The notes under the pieces were generated by a model. The model saw only the letters and a list, made by a program, of their open reading frames with translations. It searched no databases and had not been told where the DNA came from. The position numbers and the translations under genes were made by a program. Positions 35,039 to 44,981 of a DNA stretch of 64,000 nucleotides are shown in pieces. The stretch's first letter is position 1, and every line of letters begins with the position of its first letter. The stretch is from Acinetobacter rudis (GTDB lineage: Bacteria; Pseudomonadota; Gammaproteobacteria; Pseudomonadales; Moraxellaceae). The DNA lies in assembly GCF_031157835.1 (NCBI RefSeq), contig NZ_JAVIDR010000021.1, positions 1 through 64,000 on the forward strand, written 5' to 3'.

Positions 35039-35548
35039 ATGGATATGAATACATTTAATACGTTGGCACGTTATAACGTTTGGGCGACAGAAAAATTATT
35101 AGATCATTTACAACACATCAGTGATGATGATTTTTTTAAAGATCAAGGTTTATTCTTTAAGAGTATTTTTGGCACACTTAATCATATTTTAGTTGGTGAA
35201 CATTATTTGTGGTTTGCTCGCTTTAGTCAGGGGCGTAATGAAGCATTAACGCTTGACCAGATTGTTATAGAAGATCGTCAACAACTGGTGACTACATTGC
35301 AGAAAAATTCACACAATTGGTTGGATTTTTTACAACAACTTGATCCTGCACTTTTACTTCAAGAGCTCCATTATTGTACGACTACAGGGCAAAAATTATC
35401 TCTGCCTTATGCGGCAACTTTACTGCATGTTTTCAATCATAGTACGCATCATCGGGGACAAATAACGGCAGCCTTGACACAAATGGGTTATCCATGTCCA
35501 GCGCTCGATTTGGTCTATATGTTGGTTGAAGAAAAGAACAAGCATTGA
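35039..35548 (+). CDS. DinB-family protein
   Basis: The 169-aa protein fits the DinB/YfiT four-helix bundle, with the metal-ligand histidines in the expected places: NHILVGEHYLW (about 46-56) and FNHSTHHRGQI near 128-138. Some members are thiol S-transferases; the name comes from a DNA-damage-inducible Bacillus gene, but function here is unknown. The start has an AAGGAG site 8 nt upstream. Confidence 0.93.
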   Translation: MDMNTFNTLARYNVWATEKLLDHLQHISDDDFFKDQGLFFKSIFGTLNHILVGEHYLWFARFSQGRNEALTLDQIVIEDRQQLVTTLQKNSHNWLDFLQQLDPALLLQELHYCTTTGQKLSLPYAATLLHVFNHSTHHRGQITAALTQMGYPCPALDLVYMLVEEKNKH

Positions 35549-35718
35549 ATGATTAAATTTTTATGAGGCTATTGGGGGGCATTTTGTTGTAAAGATTATT
35601 GGTATTTTGCCTGATTGATCTACATCTATTTTATTTGCATTCAGGAATTTATTAAAAGCTTATGCTTTATCACTTAGCTTTGCGTTAAAATGGCACAATC
35701 CTGATTTGAGTTTGAATT

Positions 35719-36939
35719 ATGCAATCTGAGGTAAGCTATTCTGTTCAAGAACAACAATTTTTAGATGCTGTGGCACAGGCACTGACCTCGAAACAATTGC
35801 AACGTTTAACCTTAAGCCAATACCAAGGTGATTTGGTTGAGTTGGAAAAAATCACCTTACGTTTACTTGAAGTACAGCAACAAACTGTTATTAGTGCGTT
35901 GTATCACTATAAAAATAAAGATGTTACTCAGAATTATGCAGTGGATGAAGCACTTTCACATATTACTTTATTGCTTTCACAATGTAAGCAGGCCAATCTA
36001 CTGACTGTTGATGCAGAGTGGCAACTCAAGAGAACCAAGAAAAGCGTCTTGCTAAAATGTCACAAACATAAGTCGAGTGCACAACAGACATTAGCGAATC
36101 AGTCGCATGACCGTGAGAAAAAGCGGTGGGTAGACCAACATAGCCCATTTTTGCACTACTTAGGGGTATGTGATGCTGAGGCAAAAGTGATTCCTAGCAT
36201 GGCAAGAAAGTGGAAACAAATTAATAAATTTGTAGAGATTTTTGCACATGCAACTGATGTTTTAGCTGAGCAATCGCGTGCGACACATGTCGTGGATTTT
36301 GGTTCAGGTAAAGGCTATTTGACCTTTGCATTATATGATTATTTACAGAAACAGTTATATCAACCTCAAGTGACTGGGGTTGAACTCAATGACAAAATGG
36401 TGGCATTTTGCCAAGAAGTTGCAGATAAAAGTCAGTTTGAACACTTGCAGTTTTTTCAGGGCGATGTCCGCAGTTATGAACCAGAACATCTCGATGTCAT
36501 GATTGCCTTACATGCCTGTGATATTGCCACTGATTTTGCAATTCATACGGGTATTCGTTTAGGTGCTTCAGTGATTATGTGTGCGCCGTGTTGTCATAAA
36601 GAGCTACGTCCACAAATGCAAAGTCCAACAATCCTTAAACCAATGTTGCAATTTGGTATTCATGCTGGACAACAAGCAGAGATGTTAACAGATACAATTC
36701 GCGCACTTTTGTTAAAAGCTTATGGTTATGAAACAAAAGTATTTGAGTTTGTTGCACTTGAGCATACCAGTAAAAATAAAATGATTTTGGCAACTAAGCG
36801 TAAAGACATGAGTGCACCCGATGCTGAGGTTATTGCCCAAATTCAAGCGCTGAAACAGCATTATGGTATTGAACAGCACTCACTGGAGTTATTGCTCAAT
36901 AACCAATGGCAGGCGCATGATTTAGGTAAAAAGTGCTAA
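35719..36939 (+). CDS. Class I SAM-dependent methyltransferase (methyltransferase_32 type)
   Basis: The 406-aa protein has a methyltransferase core at about 180-360. The SAM-binding loop is HVVDFGSGKGYLTFALYDYL, followed by GVELNDKMV, IALHACD and MCAPCCHKELR. The N-terminal ~130 residues have no recognised domain. The CAPCCHKE block and DREKKRW segment are typical of a group with eukaryotic TRMT13/METTL25-like relatives, so an RNA substrate is conceivable but unproven. It is followed 19 bp later by a GNAT gene. Confidence 0.88.
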   Translation: MQSEVSYSVQEQQFLDAVAQALTSKQLQRLTLSQYQGDLVELEKITLRLLEVQQQTVISALYHYKNKDVTQNYAVDEALSHITLLLSQCKQANLLTVDAEWQLKRTKKSVLLKCHKHKSSAQQTLANQSHDREKKRWVDQHSPFLHYLGVCDAEAKVIPSMARKWKQINKFVEIFAHATDVLAEQSRATHVVDFGSGKGYLTFALYDYLQKQLYQPQVTGVELNDKMVAFCQEVADKSQFEHLQFFQGDVRSYEPEHLDVMIALHACDIATDFAIHTGIRLGASVIMCAPCCHKELRPQMQSPTILKPMLQFGIHAGQQAEMLTDTIRALLLKAYGYETKVFEFVALEHTSKNKMILATKRKDMSAPDAEVIAQIQALKQHYGIEQHSLELLLNNQWQAHDLGKKC

Positions 36940-36958
36940 AAATAAATCGGATGAAATT

Positions 36959-37387
36959 ATGAGTCAATTCACAGATCAGATAAAACAGGGAACTTGGGCT
37001 GAGCTAAAAGCAGATGCAAAGGCGATTCGTGAACAGGTTTTTATTATTGAGCAAAATATTTCTCCTGAAGACGAATGGGATGAACAAGATCCAATTTCAC
37101 TGCATTTTGTTCTTTATCGTGAAGGACAAGCCATTGCAACAGCACGTTTGTTGGCTGATAACAGTATTGGGCGTGTTGCTGTATTAAAAGCTTATCGGGG
37201 ATTGGGTTTAGGTCTATTCATCATGCAGGCCATCATTGCTGAGGCGCAGCGAGAGGGGCGTTCGGAATTGCATTTATCTGCACAGGTACATGCAGTTGAG
37301 TTTTACCGAGCACTTGGTTTTGAGCAACAGGGTGAGGTTTATTTAGACTGTAATATTCCTCACATTACCATGAGCTTAGCCTTTTAA
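36959..37387 (+). CDS. GNAT-family N-acetyltransferase (ElaA-like)
   Basis: The 142-aa protein is a compact GNAT. Residues 20-40 hold IREQVFIIEQNISPEDEWD, typical of ElaA and related acetyltransferases. The acetyl-CoA binding segment is IGRVAVLKAYRGLGLGLFIM, with the R/QxxGxG pattern, and the C-terminal VEFYRALGFEQQGE is also family-typical. The substrate is unknown. It is probably cotranscribed with the methyltransferase gene 19 bp upstream. Confidence 0.92.
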   Translation: MSQFTDQIKQGTWAELKADAKAIREQVFIIEQNISPEDEWDEQDPISLHFVLYREGQAIATARLLADNSIGRVAVLKAYRGLGLGLFIMQAIIAEAQREGRSELHLSAQVHAVEFYRALGFEQQGEVYLDCNIPHITMSLAF

Positions 37388-37388
37388 T

Positions 37389-37423
37389 CTCAGCTTAACC
37401 CTCTGTGAGGGTATAAGCGTGAG
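37389..37423. terminator. Candidate bidirectional hairpin after the GNAT gene
   Basis: A long stem (CTCA-GCTTA-ACCCTC at 37389-37403 with GAGGGT-TAAGC-TGAG at 37407-37423, two single bulges) with a 3-nt loop lies between two converging genes. It lacks a T-run, so termination would be weak or factor-assisted. Confidence 0.55.
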
Positions 37424-37431
37424 AATTTAGT

Positions 37432-37716
37432 TTAATGCCCTTGGTGTGCTTCAACCTGAGCCGCTGAGTGCTTCTCTTGAGCAATCTGACGTGCTTGATC
37501 TTGTTGTTTTGCTTCAGCCATCGCTTCTGCTGACATGGTTGGCTGTTGCTTAAACGCATGTTGTTGGGTGGTATGTTGTTTACTTGGCATATAGTCAGGT
37601 TCATTACTCATTGCCAAGTAAAATATACCTAAGAATAAAATACTTAACACCGTTGCAATGATCAGAGCTTTCCAGCCCCAAGGTGATTTTTCAGGAGAAA
37701 GGACTTGATTATTCAT
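37432..37716 (-). CDS. Small single-pass membrane protein, function unknown
   Basis: The 94-aa protein has one transmembrane helix (about 15-36, KALIIATVLSILFLGIFYLA) and a Gln/Ala/His-rich, hydrophilic C-terminal half. I recognise no family. The ATG at 37716 has GGAA 7 nt upstream; the frame extends further to 37764 without a ribosome site. It is a single gene, convergent with the GNAT gene. Confidence 0.75.
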   Translation of the reverse strand: MNNQVLSPEKSPWGWKALIIATVLSILFLGIFYLAMSNEPDYMPSKQHTTQQHAFKQQPTMSAEAMAEAKQQDQARQIAQEKHSAAQVEAHQGH

Positions 37717-37799
37717 GCGTTTTTCCAAATAAAGCGTGTGAATATTGACAGCATCATAGCACAAGCTTGATCAACTGTTGCACATTACACCGAGTATTC

Positions 37800-37836
37800 T
37801 TATGGTCACCCTAGACTAGACCGAGAGTGACCATAA
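37800..37836 (-). terminator. Candidate hairpin after the FadB-like gene
   Basis: A perfect 10-bp stem (TTATGGTCAC 37800-37809 with GTGACCATAA 37827-37836) with a 17-nt loop lies 5 bp past the FadB-like stop. No T-run follows on the minus strand, so termination is uncertain. Confidence 0.45.
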
Positions 37837-37841
37837 TAAGT

Positions 37842-39983
37842 CTATTCAGCAATTGCAGTTTGATTTTGTACATGTTGGGACAATAATGCTGGTGCTTTAA
37901 AGCGCTCACCAAAGCGCTGTTCTAGCTCTTGGGTACGTGCGAGTGCTTGAGCTAAGCCATATTGATTCAGAAATTGGATCGCGCCACCAGTCCAAGCAGC
38001 AAAACCTATTCCAAAGATTGAACCAATATTTGCATCAATGACTGAGGTTAAGACACCTTCTTCTAGGCACCTTAAACTTTCGAGTGCTTGGATAAACAAG
38101 AAACGATCAATCATGTCTTGCTCACTCACTTCAACATGCGCTTTTTGCCAATATTGGAGCCCAGACCAAAGTCGTTTCTTTTCATGTGCTGGATAATCAT
38201 AGAAGCCTGCACCTGCTGCTTTTCCTGCACGACCAAATTCATGGATCATTTTATCAATCACTTGATCCGCGGCATTTTTGACTACAGCATGTCCTGCTGC
38301 TTGTTGTGCTTTTCGCGCTTCATTCGCAACATGTTCAGAGAGTGTCAAAGAAACCTCATCCTGAATGGCCAATGGACCAACTGGCATGCCTGCTTTTAAT
38401 GCAGCCATTTCAATTTTAGCTGGGTGTACGCCTTCAGCCAGTAAGCGTAAGCCCTCTTGTACAAATGTCGCAAAGACACGACTGGTAAAAAATCCACGAC
38501 GGTCATTGACGACAATCGGTGTTTTTCCAATTTGTAAGACAAAATCGTAGGCCTTAGCCAAAGTTTCAGCAGAGCTTTGTTGCCCTTTAATGATTTCAAC
38601 CAACTGCATTTTGTCTACAGGACTAAAAAAATGTAAACCAATAAAATGCGTAGCATCGCGACTGACTTGAGCTAAATCGGTAATGGGTAGACTGGAGGTG
38701 TTGGAGGCCATAATGGCATCGGCGTTTAAATATGGCTCTGCTTCTTGTGTTACAGTTGCTTTTAATGCTTGATTTTCAAATACGGCTTCTATAATTAAAT
38801 CACTACCTGCTAAATCTTCAACTAGTGTTGTGGGTTGAATGAGTGCTAGCAGTTGATCTCGTTGTTCAATGGACATTCGGCCTTGACTGATTTTTTTATC
38901 GCAAATTTTTTGACTATAGGCTTTGCCCTGTTCAGCAGCATCAAGGCTAATATCTTTGAGGATCACTTTAATGCCTTTGTTGGCTATAGCATAGGCAATG
39001 CCTGCTCCCATCATGCCAGCACCGAGTACGCCAACTTGTCGTGCTTGCCATTGAGGAATACCTGTAGGGCGGCTTGCTCCAGACTTAATGGCATTTAAAC
39101 CATGCCAAAAAGTAGTAATCATATTTTTTGAAATTTGCCCAGTAGCAAGGTGGGTAAATGCACGGCTTTCAATGCGTAGTGCAGTGTCTAGATCAACTTG
39201 AGCACCTTCAACAGCAACAGCCATAATCATTTCAGGTGCAGGATAGCATCCCTTGGTTTTATTTCTGAGCATTGCTGGAGCAAGGGCAAGCATTTGTGCT
39301 ACAGCTGGTGTTTTAGGATCACCACCTGGGATTTTATAACCTTTTACATCAAAAACTTGTTGTGATTTTTCATGACTATTGATCCAAGCAATGGCTTTTT
39401 CAATAAGTAATTTTTCATTTTGAGCCGTGTCATGAATCAGTCCTAAGTTTAGGGCTTCTTTTAACCTAAATTGTTTTCCTTCAAGTAAATAAGGGAGTGC
39501 AGTTTGTAAACCCAGTAGGCGTACCATACGAATAATGCCACCTCCGCCAGGAAGTAGACCAAGTGTGACTTCAGGTAGACCGAATTTGGCTTGGGGGTTT
39601 TCTAGGGCAATACGATGGTGACAGCCTAAAGCGATTTCCCAGCCTCCTCCTAGGGCAGTACCATTTAGAGCGGCAACAACAGGCACACCTAATGTTTCTA
39701 TATAGCGAAAGTGCTCTTTCATTTCTTCAACCATATGAAAGAATTCAGTTGCTTGTTCAGGTTGGACTTGAATGATTTCGTCTAAATCGCCACCAGCAAA
39801 AAAGGTTTTTTTAGCAGAGCACAATATAATACCCTTAATGGTATGTTCTGCTTTGAGCTGTTGTGTCACAGTGTTTAGTGCCTGACGAAACTCGGCATTC
39901 ATGGTATTGGCAGATTGATTTGGAGAGTCAAAGGTTAAGGTGATGATTGCATCATGACTTTTACTGAATTGAATTGCACTCAT
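37842..39983 (-). CDS. Fatty-acid oxidation multifunctional enzyme (enoyl-CoA hydratase/3-hydroxyacyl-CoA dehydrogenase)
   Basis: The 713-aa protein joins two enzymes. An N-terminal crotonase domain (about 1-190) holds the two catalytic Glu in GGGWEIALGC and GLPEVTLGLLPGGGG. A C-terminal 3-hydroxyacyl-CoA dehydrogenase follows, with NAD-binding GVLGAGMMGAGIAYAIANKG (about 319-338), NTSSLPI and the catalytic His in GLHFFSPVDKMQLVEII. Length and layout match FadB/FadJ. The thiolase gene 11 bp upstream completes the last steps of beta-oxidation. Whether it serves general fatty acids or a special acyl-CoA is open; another fadBA pair may exist elsewhere. Confidence 0.94.
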   Translation of the reverse strand: MSAIQFSKSHDAIITLTFDSPNQSANTMNAEFRQALNTVTQQLKAEHTIKGIILCSAKKTFFAGGDLDEIIQVQPEQATEFFHMVEEMKEHFRYIETLGVPVVAALNGTALGGGWEIALGCHHRIALENPQAKFGLPEVTLGLLPGGGGIIRMVRLLGLQTALPYLLEGKQFRLKEALNLGLIHDTAQNEKLLIEKAIAWINSHEKSQQVFDVKGYKIPGGDPKTPAVAQMLALAPAMLRNKTKGCYPAPEMIMAVAVEGAQVDLDTALRIESRAFTHLATGQISKNMITTFWHGLNAIKSGASRPTGIPQWQARQVGVLGAGMMGAGIAYAIANKGIKVILKDISLDAAEQGKAYSQKICDKKISQGRMSIEQRDQLLALIQPTTLVEDLAGSDLIIEAVFENQALKATVTQEAEPYLNADAIMASNTSSLPITDLAQVSRDATHFIGLHFFSPVDKMQLVEIIKGQQSSAETLAKAYDFVLQIGKTPIVVNDRRGFFTSRVFATFVQEGLRLLAEGVHPAKIEMAALKAGMPVGPLAIQDEVSLTLSEHVANEARKAQQAAGHAVVKNAADQVIDKMIHEFGRAGKAAGAGFYDYPAHEKKRLWSGLQYWQKAHVEVSEQDMIDRFLFIQALESLRCLEEGVLTSVIDANIGSIFGIGFAAWTGGAIQFLNQYGLAQALARTQELEQRFGERFKAPALLSQHVQNQTAIAE

Positions 39984-39994
39984 GTTTGATCTCC

Positions 39995-41200
39995 TTATAC
40001 CAACTCAATAATTGTAGCAATGCCCATACCACCACCCACACAAAGTGTGGCAAGACCACGCTTTTTACCTTGACGTTCCAGTTCGTCAAGCAATGTGCCC
40101 AAAATCATTGCCCCTGTTGCCCCAAGTGGGTGCCCCATAGCAATTGCCCCACCATTTACATTAACTTTTTCAGCAGGAATATTTAGTGCGTTGATAAAGC
40201 GTAGTACAACTGCTGCAAATGCTTCGTTAACTTCAAATAAATCAATATCATCTATACTTAGACCTGCTTTGGCCAGTGCTTTTTGAGCGGCTGGAGCAGG
40301 GCCAGTTAACATAATGGTTGGGTCTGTACCTACTAGGGCAGTAGCAAGGACTTTAGCACGTGCTTTAAGACCATGTTGTTTGAGTGCTTTCTCTGAGGCA
40401 AATAGCAGGAGTGCAGCACCATCAACAATACCTGAGGCATTCCCAGCATGGTGAACATGTTGGATATTTTCTGCTTCAGGATAGTGTTGTAATGCCAGCG
40501 CATCGAAGCCAAGTTGGCCCATGGTGGCAAAGCTTGGGTTGAGCTGAGCTAAGCCTTCAACTGTGGTGTTTGGTTTAATAAACTCATCACGCTCTAAAAT
40601 GGTCACGCCGGCTTTATCTTTGACTGCAACAATAGAACGATCAAAATAACCTTGTGCTTGAGCATGTGCTGCTTTTTGTTGTGATGCCACAGCAAACGCA
40701 TCCACCTGCTCTCGGCTATAACCATCAAGAGTTGCAATTAAATCGGCCCCAATACCTTGAGGTACAAAACCAGCCTTAAAGTTGGTTTCAGGATCCAATG
40801 CCCAAGGGCCGCCATCTGTGCCCATAGCAACACGTGACATTGATTCAACGCCTCCAGCGATAACCAAATCTTCCCAGCCTGAGCGTATTTTTTGAGCTGC
40901 AATATTGGCAGCTTCTAAACCTGAAGCACAAAAACGGTTAATTTGCATACCAGCAACATCATTGTGCCAACCAGCAGCAATGGCTGCGGTCTTGGCAATG
41001 TTGCCACCTTGGTCTGCAATAGGGGTAACACAACCTAAGACAATGTCATCAATTGCCGAAGTATCTAATTTTTGACGTTGTTCTAATGTATGGAGTAGCG
41101 TCGTAAGCAGTGTAATCGGTTTTACTTCATACAATGCGCCATCTTTTTTTCCTTTACCACGTGGCGTGCGAATCGCATCGACGATATAAGCCTCGCTCAT
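39995..41200 (-). CDS. Acetyl-CoA C-acyltransferase (thiolase)
   Basis: The 401-aa thiolase has the nucleophilic Cys91 ([10 protein letters not shown]), His357 ([11 protein letters not shown]) and Cys387 (LCVGGGMG) at the positions expected for this family. It cleaves 3-ketoacyl-CoA to acetyl-CoA and a shortened acyl-CoA. It is the promoter-proximal gene of a two-gene operon with the multifunctional enzyme. An 8-bp inverted repeat lies about 90-115 bp upstream of the start. Confidence 0.95.
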   Translation of the reverse strand: MSEAYIVDAIRTPRGKGKKDGALYEVKPITLLTTLLHTLEQRQKLDTSAIDDIVLGCVTPIADQGGNIAKTAAIAAGWHNDVAGMQINRFCASGLEAANIAAQKIRSGWEDLVIAGGVESMSRVAMGTDGGPWALDPETNFKAGFVPQGIGADLIATLDGYSREQVDAFAVASQQKAAHAQAQGYFDRSIVAVKDKAGVTILERDEFIKPNTTVEGLAQLNPSFATMGQLGFDALALQHYPEAENIQHVHHAGNASGIVDGAALLLFASEKALKQHGLKARAKVLATALVGTDPTIMLTGPAPAAQKALAKAGLSIDDIDLFEVNEAFAAVVLRFINALNIPAEKVNVNGGAIAMGHPLGATGAMILGTLLDELERQGKKRGLATLCVGGGMGIATIIELV

Positions 41201-41291
41201 GTTTTTTCCTTTTTATTACGCAAATATTAATCACTGGTGAATGACAGTGTAGTACATGGAAAAAAGAGTGCAATGACGATAATTTTATTCA

Positions 41292-41314
41292 AAAATGATG
41301 GTTTTGATCATTTT
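41292..41314. promoter_or_regulatory. Inverted repeat upstream of the thiolase operon
   Basis: AAAATGAT (41292-41299) and ATCATTTT (41307-41314) form 8-bp arms around a 7-nt spacer, about 92-114 bp before the thiolase ATG. This could be an operator for a regulator of beta-oxidation; it has no T-run position typical of a terminator. The match is AT-rich, so chance is possible. Confidence 0.35.
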
Positions 41315-41330
41315 ACTGAGCAAAAAGTAA

Positions 41331-41360
41331 TTCGCCCAAGCCAGAGTAGGCTTGGGCGAA
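41331..41360 (-). terminator. Terminator of the AraC gene
   Basis: A perfect 12-bp GC-rich stem (TTCGCCCAAGCC 41331-41342 with GGCTTGGGCGAA 41349-41360) and a 6-nt loop lie 70 bp past the AraC stop. Read leftward it runs into TTACTTTTTGC. Confidence 0.8.
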
Positions 41361-41429
41361 AATTAACTAGAGCGAAAATAATGCAGCTTGTGAAGTGACG
41401 TTAGAGTCAGAACACAAGAAATCTACACG

Positions 41430-42443
41430 CTAAGACATATAACCATGCAATTGGCGATAGAGTCCTGGCGTTACACCAGTCCATTTCTTAAACGCGCGGT
41501 GGAAAGTACTGGTTTCACTAAAACCAACTTGCTGAGCAACATCTTCTAAGGTCAGTTTTGGATTGAGCAAGAGATGAATTGCAGCATCACGGCGTAGAGC
41601 ATCTTTAACGCCTTGATAGCTTTTACCCTCTGCAGCAAGACGACGGCGCAAAGTTTGTGGAGACAAGTAAAGCATTGAAGCAACATCGTTTAATGTTGGC
41701 ATTTCTTCGCCAATTTGACTCTTGAGCACATCTCGGATACGTGAAGTAAGCGAGTTATTGTTTTTAAATTTAACCAGTAATTGTGCAGGAGCGGCCTTTA
41801 AGAACTCTTCTAAACTTTCATCGTTTTGGCGAAGGGGTAAGTCAAGATAATCGGCCGCAAAAGTAATTTCGGTACGTGGTGCATCAAACTGCATAACGGG
41901 TGCAAAGAATAGAGCATCATACTCATCTGCATGATTTGGGCGTGGGTAATTAAAGTGAACACGCTCTAAAGGAATACGTCGTTCAATTAACCATGAAGCT
42001 AGACCATGCCAGATCATTAGCATACTTTCGGTAATGTAGTGATCTGGATCCATGCTTTTTGGTACTAAAGGTACTAAACGCGCTTCATGTTTATCGCGTT
42101 CTAAAGTCACAGACCATTCATCACCAAACAGTTTATAAAACTGTGAAGAGAGTTCAAGTGCATCACCTAATGTTTTGGCATGCACAATAAGTTGACACAT
42201 AATGGCAAATGTACCAAGACGGCGTGGTTGTATGTCAAAACCAACATGCTCATCTTGAGTCACCATCCATAACATGCGGATAAAACGCGTATATTGTTCT
42301 GGAGAAATACGGGCTTTGGGTTGGCGAAGCAATTCAGCCTCAATACCCACGTGAGACAACAAAGTTTCGACATCCATGCCCAAACGTTTGACGCCTGTCA
42401 ATGCAGCATTGACGAAATGGATACTGATGGTATCCCGACTCAT
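41430..42443 (-). CDS. AraC-family regulator (arabinose-binding-like N-domain, OruR/ArgR type)
   Basis: The 337-aa protein has the ~200-residue N-terminal sensor of the group that begins with a MSRDTISIHFVNAALTG-like segment. A C-terminal AraC domain follows (about 235-335, LNDVASMLYLSPQTLRRRLA and LEDVAQQVGFSETSTFHRAF). The ATG at 42443 is chosen because the family starts there; the frame extends to 42527 without support. It lies between the thiolase operon and a divergent CoA-transferase gene and is the likely local regulator of acyl-CoA degradation. Confidence 0.92.
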   Translation of the reverse strand: MSRDTISIHFVNAALTGVKRLGMDVETLLSHVGIEAELLRQPKARISPEQYTRFIRMLWMVTQDEHVGFDIQPRRLGTFAIMCQLIVHAKTLGDALELSSQFYKLFGDEWSVTLERDKHEARLVPLVPKSMDPDHYITESMLMIWHGLASWLIERRIPLERVHFNYPRPNHADEYDALFFAPVMQFDAPRTEITFAADYLDLPLRQNDESLEEFLKAAPAQLLVKFKNNNSLTSRIRDVLKSQIGEEMPTLNDVASMLYLSPQTLRRRLAAEGKSYQGVKDALRRDAAIHLLLNPKLTLEDVAQQVGFSETSTFHRAFKKWTGVTPGLYRQLHGYMS

Positions 42444-42653
42444 GTTAAATTCTTCAGTCTCTTTGATATTCACAAATATTTGACCCAAATGACGAATTAA
42501 ATAGTTAAATTGGCAATTTACAACCAATCAAATCTGATTTTGCCATGTTAAATGGCAGAAATGAACAGGGTAAATGGCTGAAGATGACATTGTTTTTCAG
42601 TTTTTTTACTTTATAACATTATTTAAGCATATACGTGATCAAGGAAGAAACAC

Positions 42654-43775
42654 ATGAGTGGTGCTTTAAGTGGTTTGAAAATACTGGATTTTTCTGGATT
42701 ATTGCCAGGGCCATTTGCCTCAATGTACTTCGCAGACTTAGGTGCAGAAGTTATACATATTGAATCACCCACTCGGCCCGATTTAGTTCGATTATTTGCA
42801 CCCTATGTTTTTGGACAGTCTGCAGCATATAATTATTTAAACCGTAATAAGCAGTCGATTGCATTAGATTTAAAACAAGCCGAGAGTATTCAACTGATAT
42901 ACGACAAAATCAAAGATTTCGATATTGTACTTGAGCAATTTAGGCCAGGGGTAATGCAACGTTTAGGTTTGGATTATACAACTTTGGCAAAGCGACATCC
43001 TGGGCTAATTTACTGTTCAATTACAGGTTATGGTCAAACTGGAGATTATCAGCACCGAGCAGGGCATGATATTAACTACATTGCTCTATCTGGTATAGCA
43101 GGTCATAGCGGTCGTAAAGTCAATGGTCCACCTGCACAGGGCATCCAAATTGCAGATATCGCAGGTGGCTCTATGCATGCCATGATTGCCATACTCGCGG
43201 CAGTAATCGAACGGCAAAGCAGTGGCTTAGGACAGCATATTGATATCTCTATGACGGATTGTGTGGCCAGCCTCAATAGTATGGCCGCAGCCGCAAGTCT
43301 TGCAGGAGCATCACAACAGGTCGAAGGTGAATTATTAAATGGTGGAAGTTTCTATGATTATTATGCAACACGAGATGGTCGCTATTTATCTATAGGAAGT
43401 TTAGAACCTCAATTTCAACAGGGACTAGCGCAGGCTTTAGACTTGCCAATTATTCAAGAAAAGGGCGGTTCACTTGATGCAACTGATCGTGAGCAAGTTA
43501 AACAAGCCATCACAGCCCGTATTATTCAACAAGATTTAGCTTATTGGCAGACACATTTTGCCAATCTTGATTTGTGTGTTGAGTCTGTACTGAGTTTGGA
43601 TGAAGCCTTACATTCCGAATTGGCACAGCAACGACAATGGTTAGTAGATGTACCAATAGCGCCACACAGTCAGGAAACTGTCAAACAGATGGCATGCCCA
43701 ATCAAATTTTCTCGTTCCAAAATGCGATATCACTATATAGGGCAAGCTTTAGGGCAGGGGCAATGGCCAACATGA
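42654..43775 (+). CDS. CaiB/BaiF-family CoA-transferase (alpha-methylacyl-CoA racemase-like)
   Basis: The 373-aa protein is a class III CoA-transferase fold. It opens with LSGLKILDFSGLLPGPFASMYFADLGAE-type residues (5-32), has LDLK (71-74), and carries the catalytic Asp139 in AGHDINYIALSG. The GHDINY context is that of alpha-methylacyl-CoA racemases, so it may invert branched acyl-CoAs ready for beta-oxidation; true CoA transfer cannot be excluded. It is divergent from the AraC gene and near the thiolase/FadB pair, which fits a branched-chain fatty-acid role. Confidence 0.9.
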   Translation: MSGALSGLKILDFSGLLPGPFASMYFADLGAEVIHIESPTRPDLVRLFAPYVFGQSAAYNYLNRNKQSIALDLKQAESIQLIYDKIKDFDIVLEQFRPGVMQRLGLDYTTLAKRHPGLIYCSITGYGQTGDYQHRAGHDINYIALSGIAGHSGRKVNGPPAQGIQIADIAGGSMHAMIAILAAVIERQSSGLGQHIDISMTDCVASLNSMAAAASLAGASQQVEGELLNGGSFYDYYATRDGRYLSIGSLEPQFQQGLAQALDLPIIQEKGGSLDATDREQVKQAITARIIQQDLAYWQTHFANLDLCVESVLSLDEALHSELAQQRQWLVDVPIAPHSQETVKQMACPIKFSRSKMRYHYIGQALGQGQWPT

Positions 43776-43937
43776 AAGTGATAGATTAATATCTAATCTA
43801 CTGATATTCCAAATAATATATTTAGGCTTCAAACTTTAAAACGCTAATTAAATGTAATAGAGCTTTGCAACTCATTGGAAATTAGCAATAATTAGCACTC
43901 GACTAAAGTCTAGTATTTTGGAAATTGGGTGGTTGGA

Positions 43938-44936
43938 ATGGAATTAATACAAAAAAATGGTCAGCCACATTATGGACGGTTTAAGCAAATCCCACGTTCT
44001 ATACGTGCAGAGCGTTATGTATATAAAACTCCTTATGGAAAGATGCTTACAGGCTGGCGTAAGCAACTAAAATATAAAAAGTTTAAGTTTTGCAGTATTC
44101 AACATGAGCATTACAGTATTGGTGTTGCGATTGCTGACATTGCTTGGATGGGTCATGGATTTTTCTATATTTATGATCATGAAACAGCGCAAGTACAAAG
44201 TTGGAATGCGAATCAATTTTTAGCACGGAATACGGTTGTAGATGAACAGCCATTGTTTAATCAGAGCCATTTTAATCATGCGCCGTATAGACTTGAAATG
44301 CAGCATGCTAATGGTGTGCGCTATATCCAAGTTCGTAAACATGACGATATCAAACTTAAAGCGAGAATCTTTTGTGCAGGCACAGATCCTTTAAGTATGT
44401 GTAGTCCCACTGGAATTAATGGTTGGACTTATACTCAAAAATTAACGACTTTGGCAGTTGAGGGCTTTTTTCTTGATCGTCATCAGCAACAGATTGAGTT
44501 TAATCATCAAAGTTTAGCTGCATTGGATGATACTTGCGGTTTTTTACGCCCTGAGACAGCGTGGTTTTGGTTGTCTTGTAGCTTTTGGGATCAGTTAGGT
44601 CGTCGTATTGGCCTGAATTTGGCTTCTGGCGTTAATGAAAGCTATGGGAATGAAAATGCACTTTGGATCAACGGTGTCCTTTTTCCTTTAACGGACATTT
44701 TATTTGAGCAAATAGATGAACAGACCTGGTGCATTCGCTCTATTGATCAGGGTCTTGAGCTTAAAGTTGAAACTGGCTGGCGTCGGTTTGAAAGTTTAAA
44801 TCTACGTTTGGTTGGTAGTCAGTTTAGTCAATGGCAGGCACGAATTAGTGGCCATATTCGTCCAATAGATGCTCAACGAGGGATTGAGCTTAATGCTGAA
44901 TATGGGGTGCTAGAGCAACATTATGCTAAATGGTAA
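43938..44936 (+). CDS. DUF2804 family protein
   Basis: The 332-aa protein fits DUF2804: a cytoplasmic beta-rich protein without signal peptide. The pattern DDTCGFLRPETAWFWLSCSF in the middle and the LNLASGVNESYGNENALW segment are typical. No function is known for the family. I use the ATG at 43938; an in-frame GTG at 43929 would add three residues. Confidence 0.85.
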   Translation: MELIQKNGQPHYGRFKQIPRSIRAERYVYKTPYGKMLTGWRKQLKYKKFKFCSIQHEHYSIGVAIADIAWMGHGFFYIYDHETAQVQSWNANQFLARNTVVDEQPLFNQSHFNHAPYRLEMQHANGVRYIQVRKHDDIKLKARIFCAGTDPLSMCSPTGINGWTYTQKLTTLAVEGFFLDRHQQQIEFNHQSLAALDDTCGFLRPETAWFWLSCSFWDQLGRRIGLNLASGVNESYGNENALWINGVLFPLTDILFEQIDEQTWCIRSIDQGLELKVETGWRRFESLNLRLVGSQFSQWQARISGHIRPIDAQRGIELNAEYGVLEQHYAKW

Positions 44937-44955
44937 CAGCAAGGATCTTGCTGTT
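44935..44955 (+). terminator. Candidate terminator after the DUF2804 gene
   Basis: A perfect 9-bp stem (AACAGCAAG 44935-44943 with CTTGCTGTT 44947-44955) and a 3-nt loop overlap the stop codon of the DUF2804 gene. The tail TTAATTCGTTG is only moderately T-rich. Confidence 0.55.
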
Positions 44956-44981
44956 TAATTCGTTGTGTTTTCATTGCCTTT

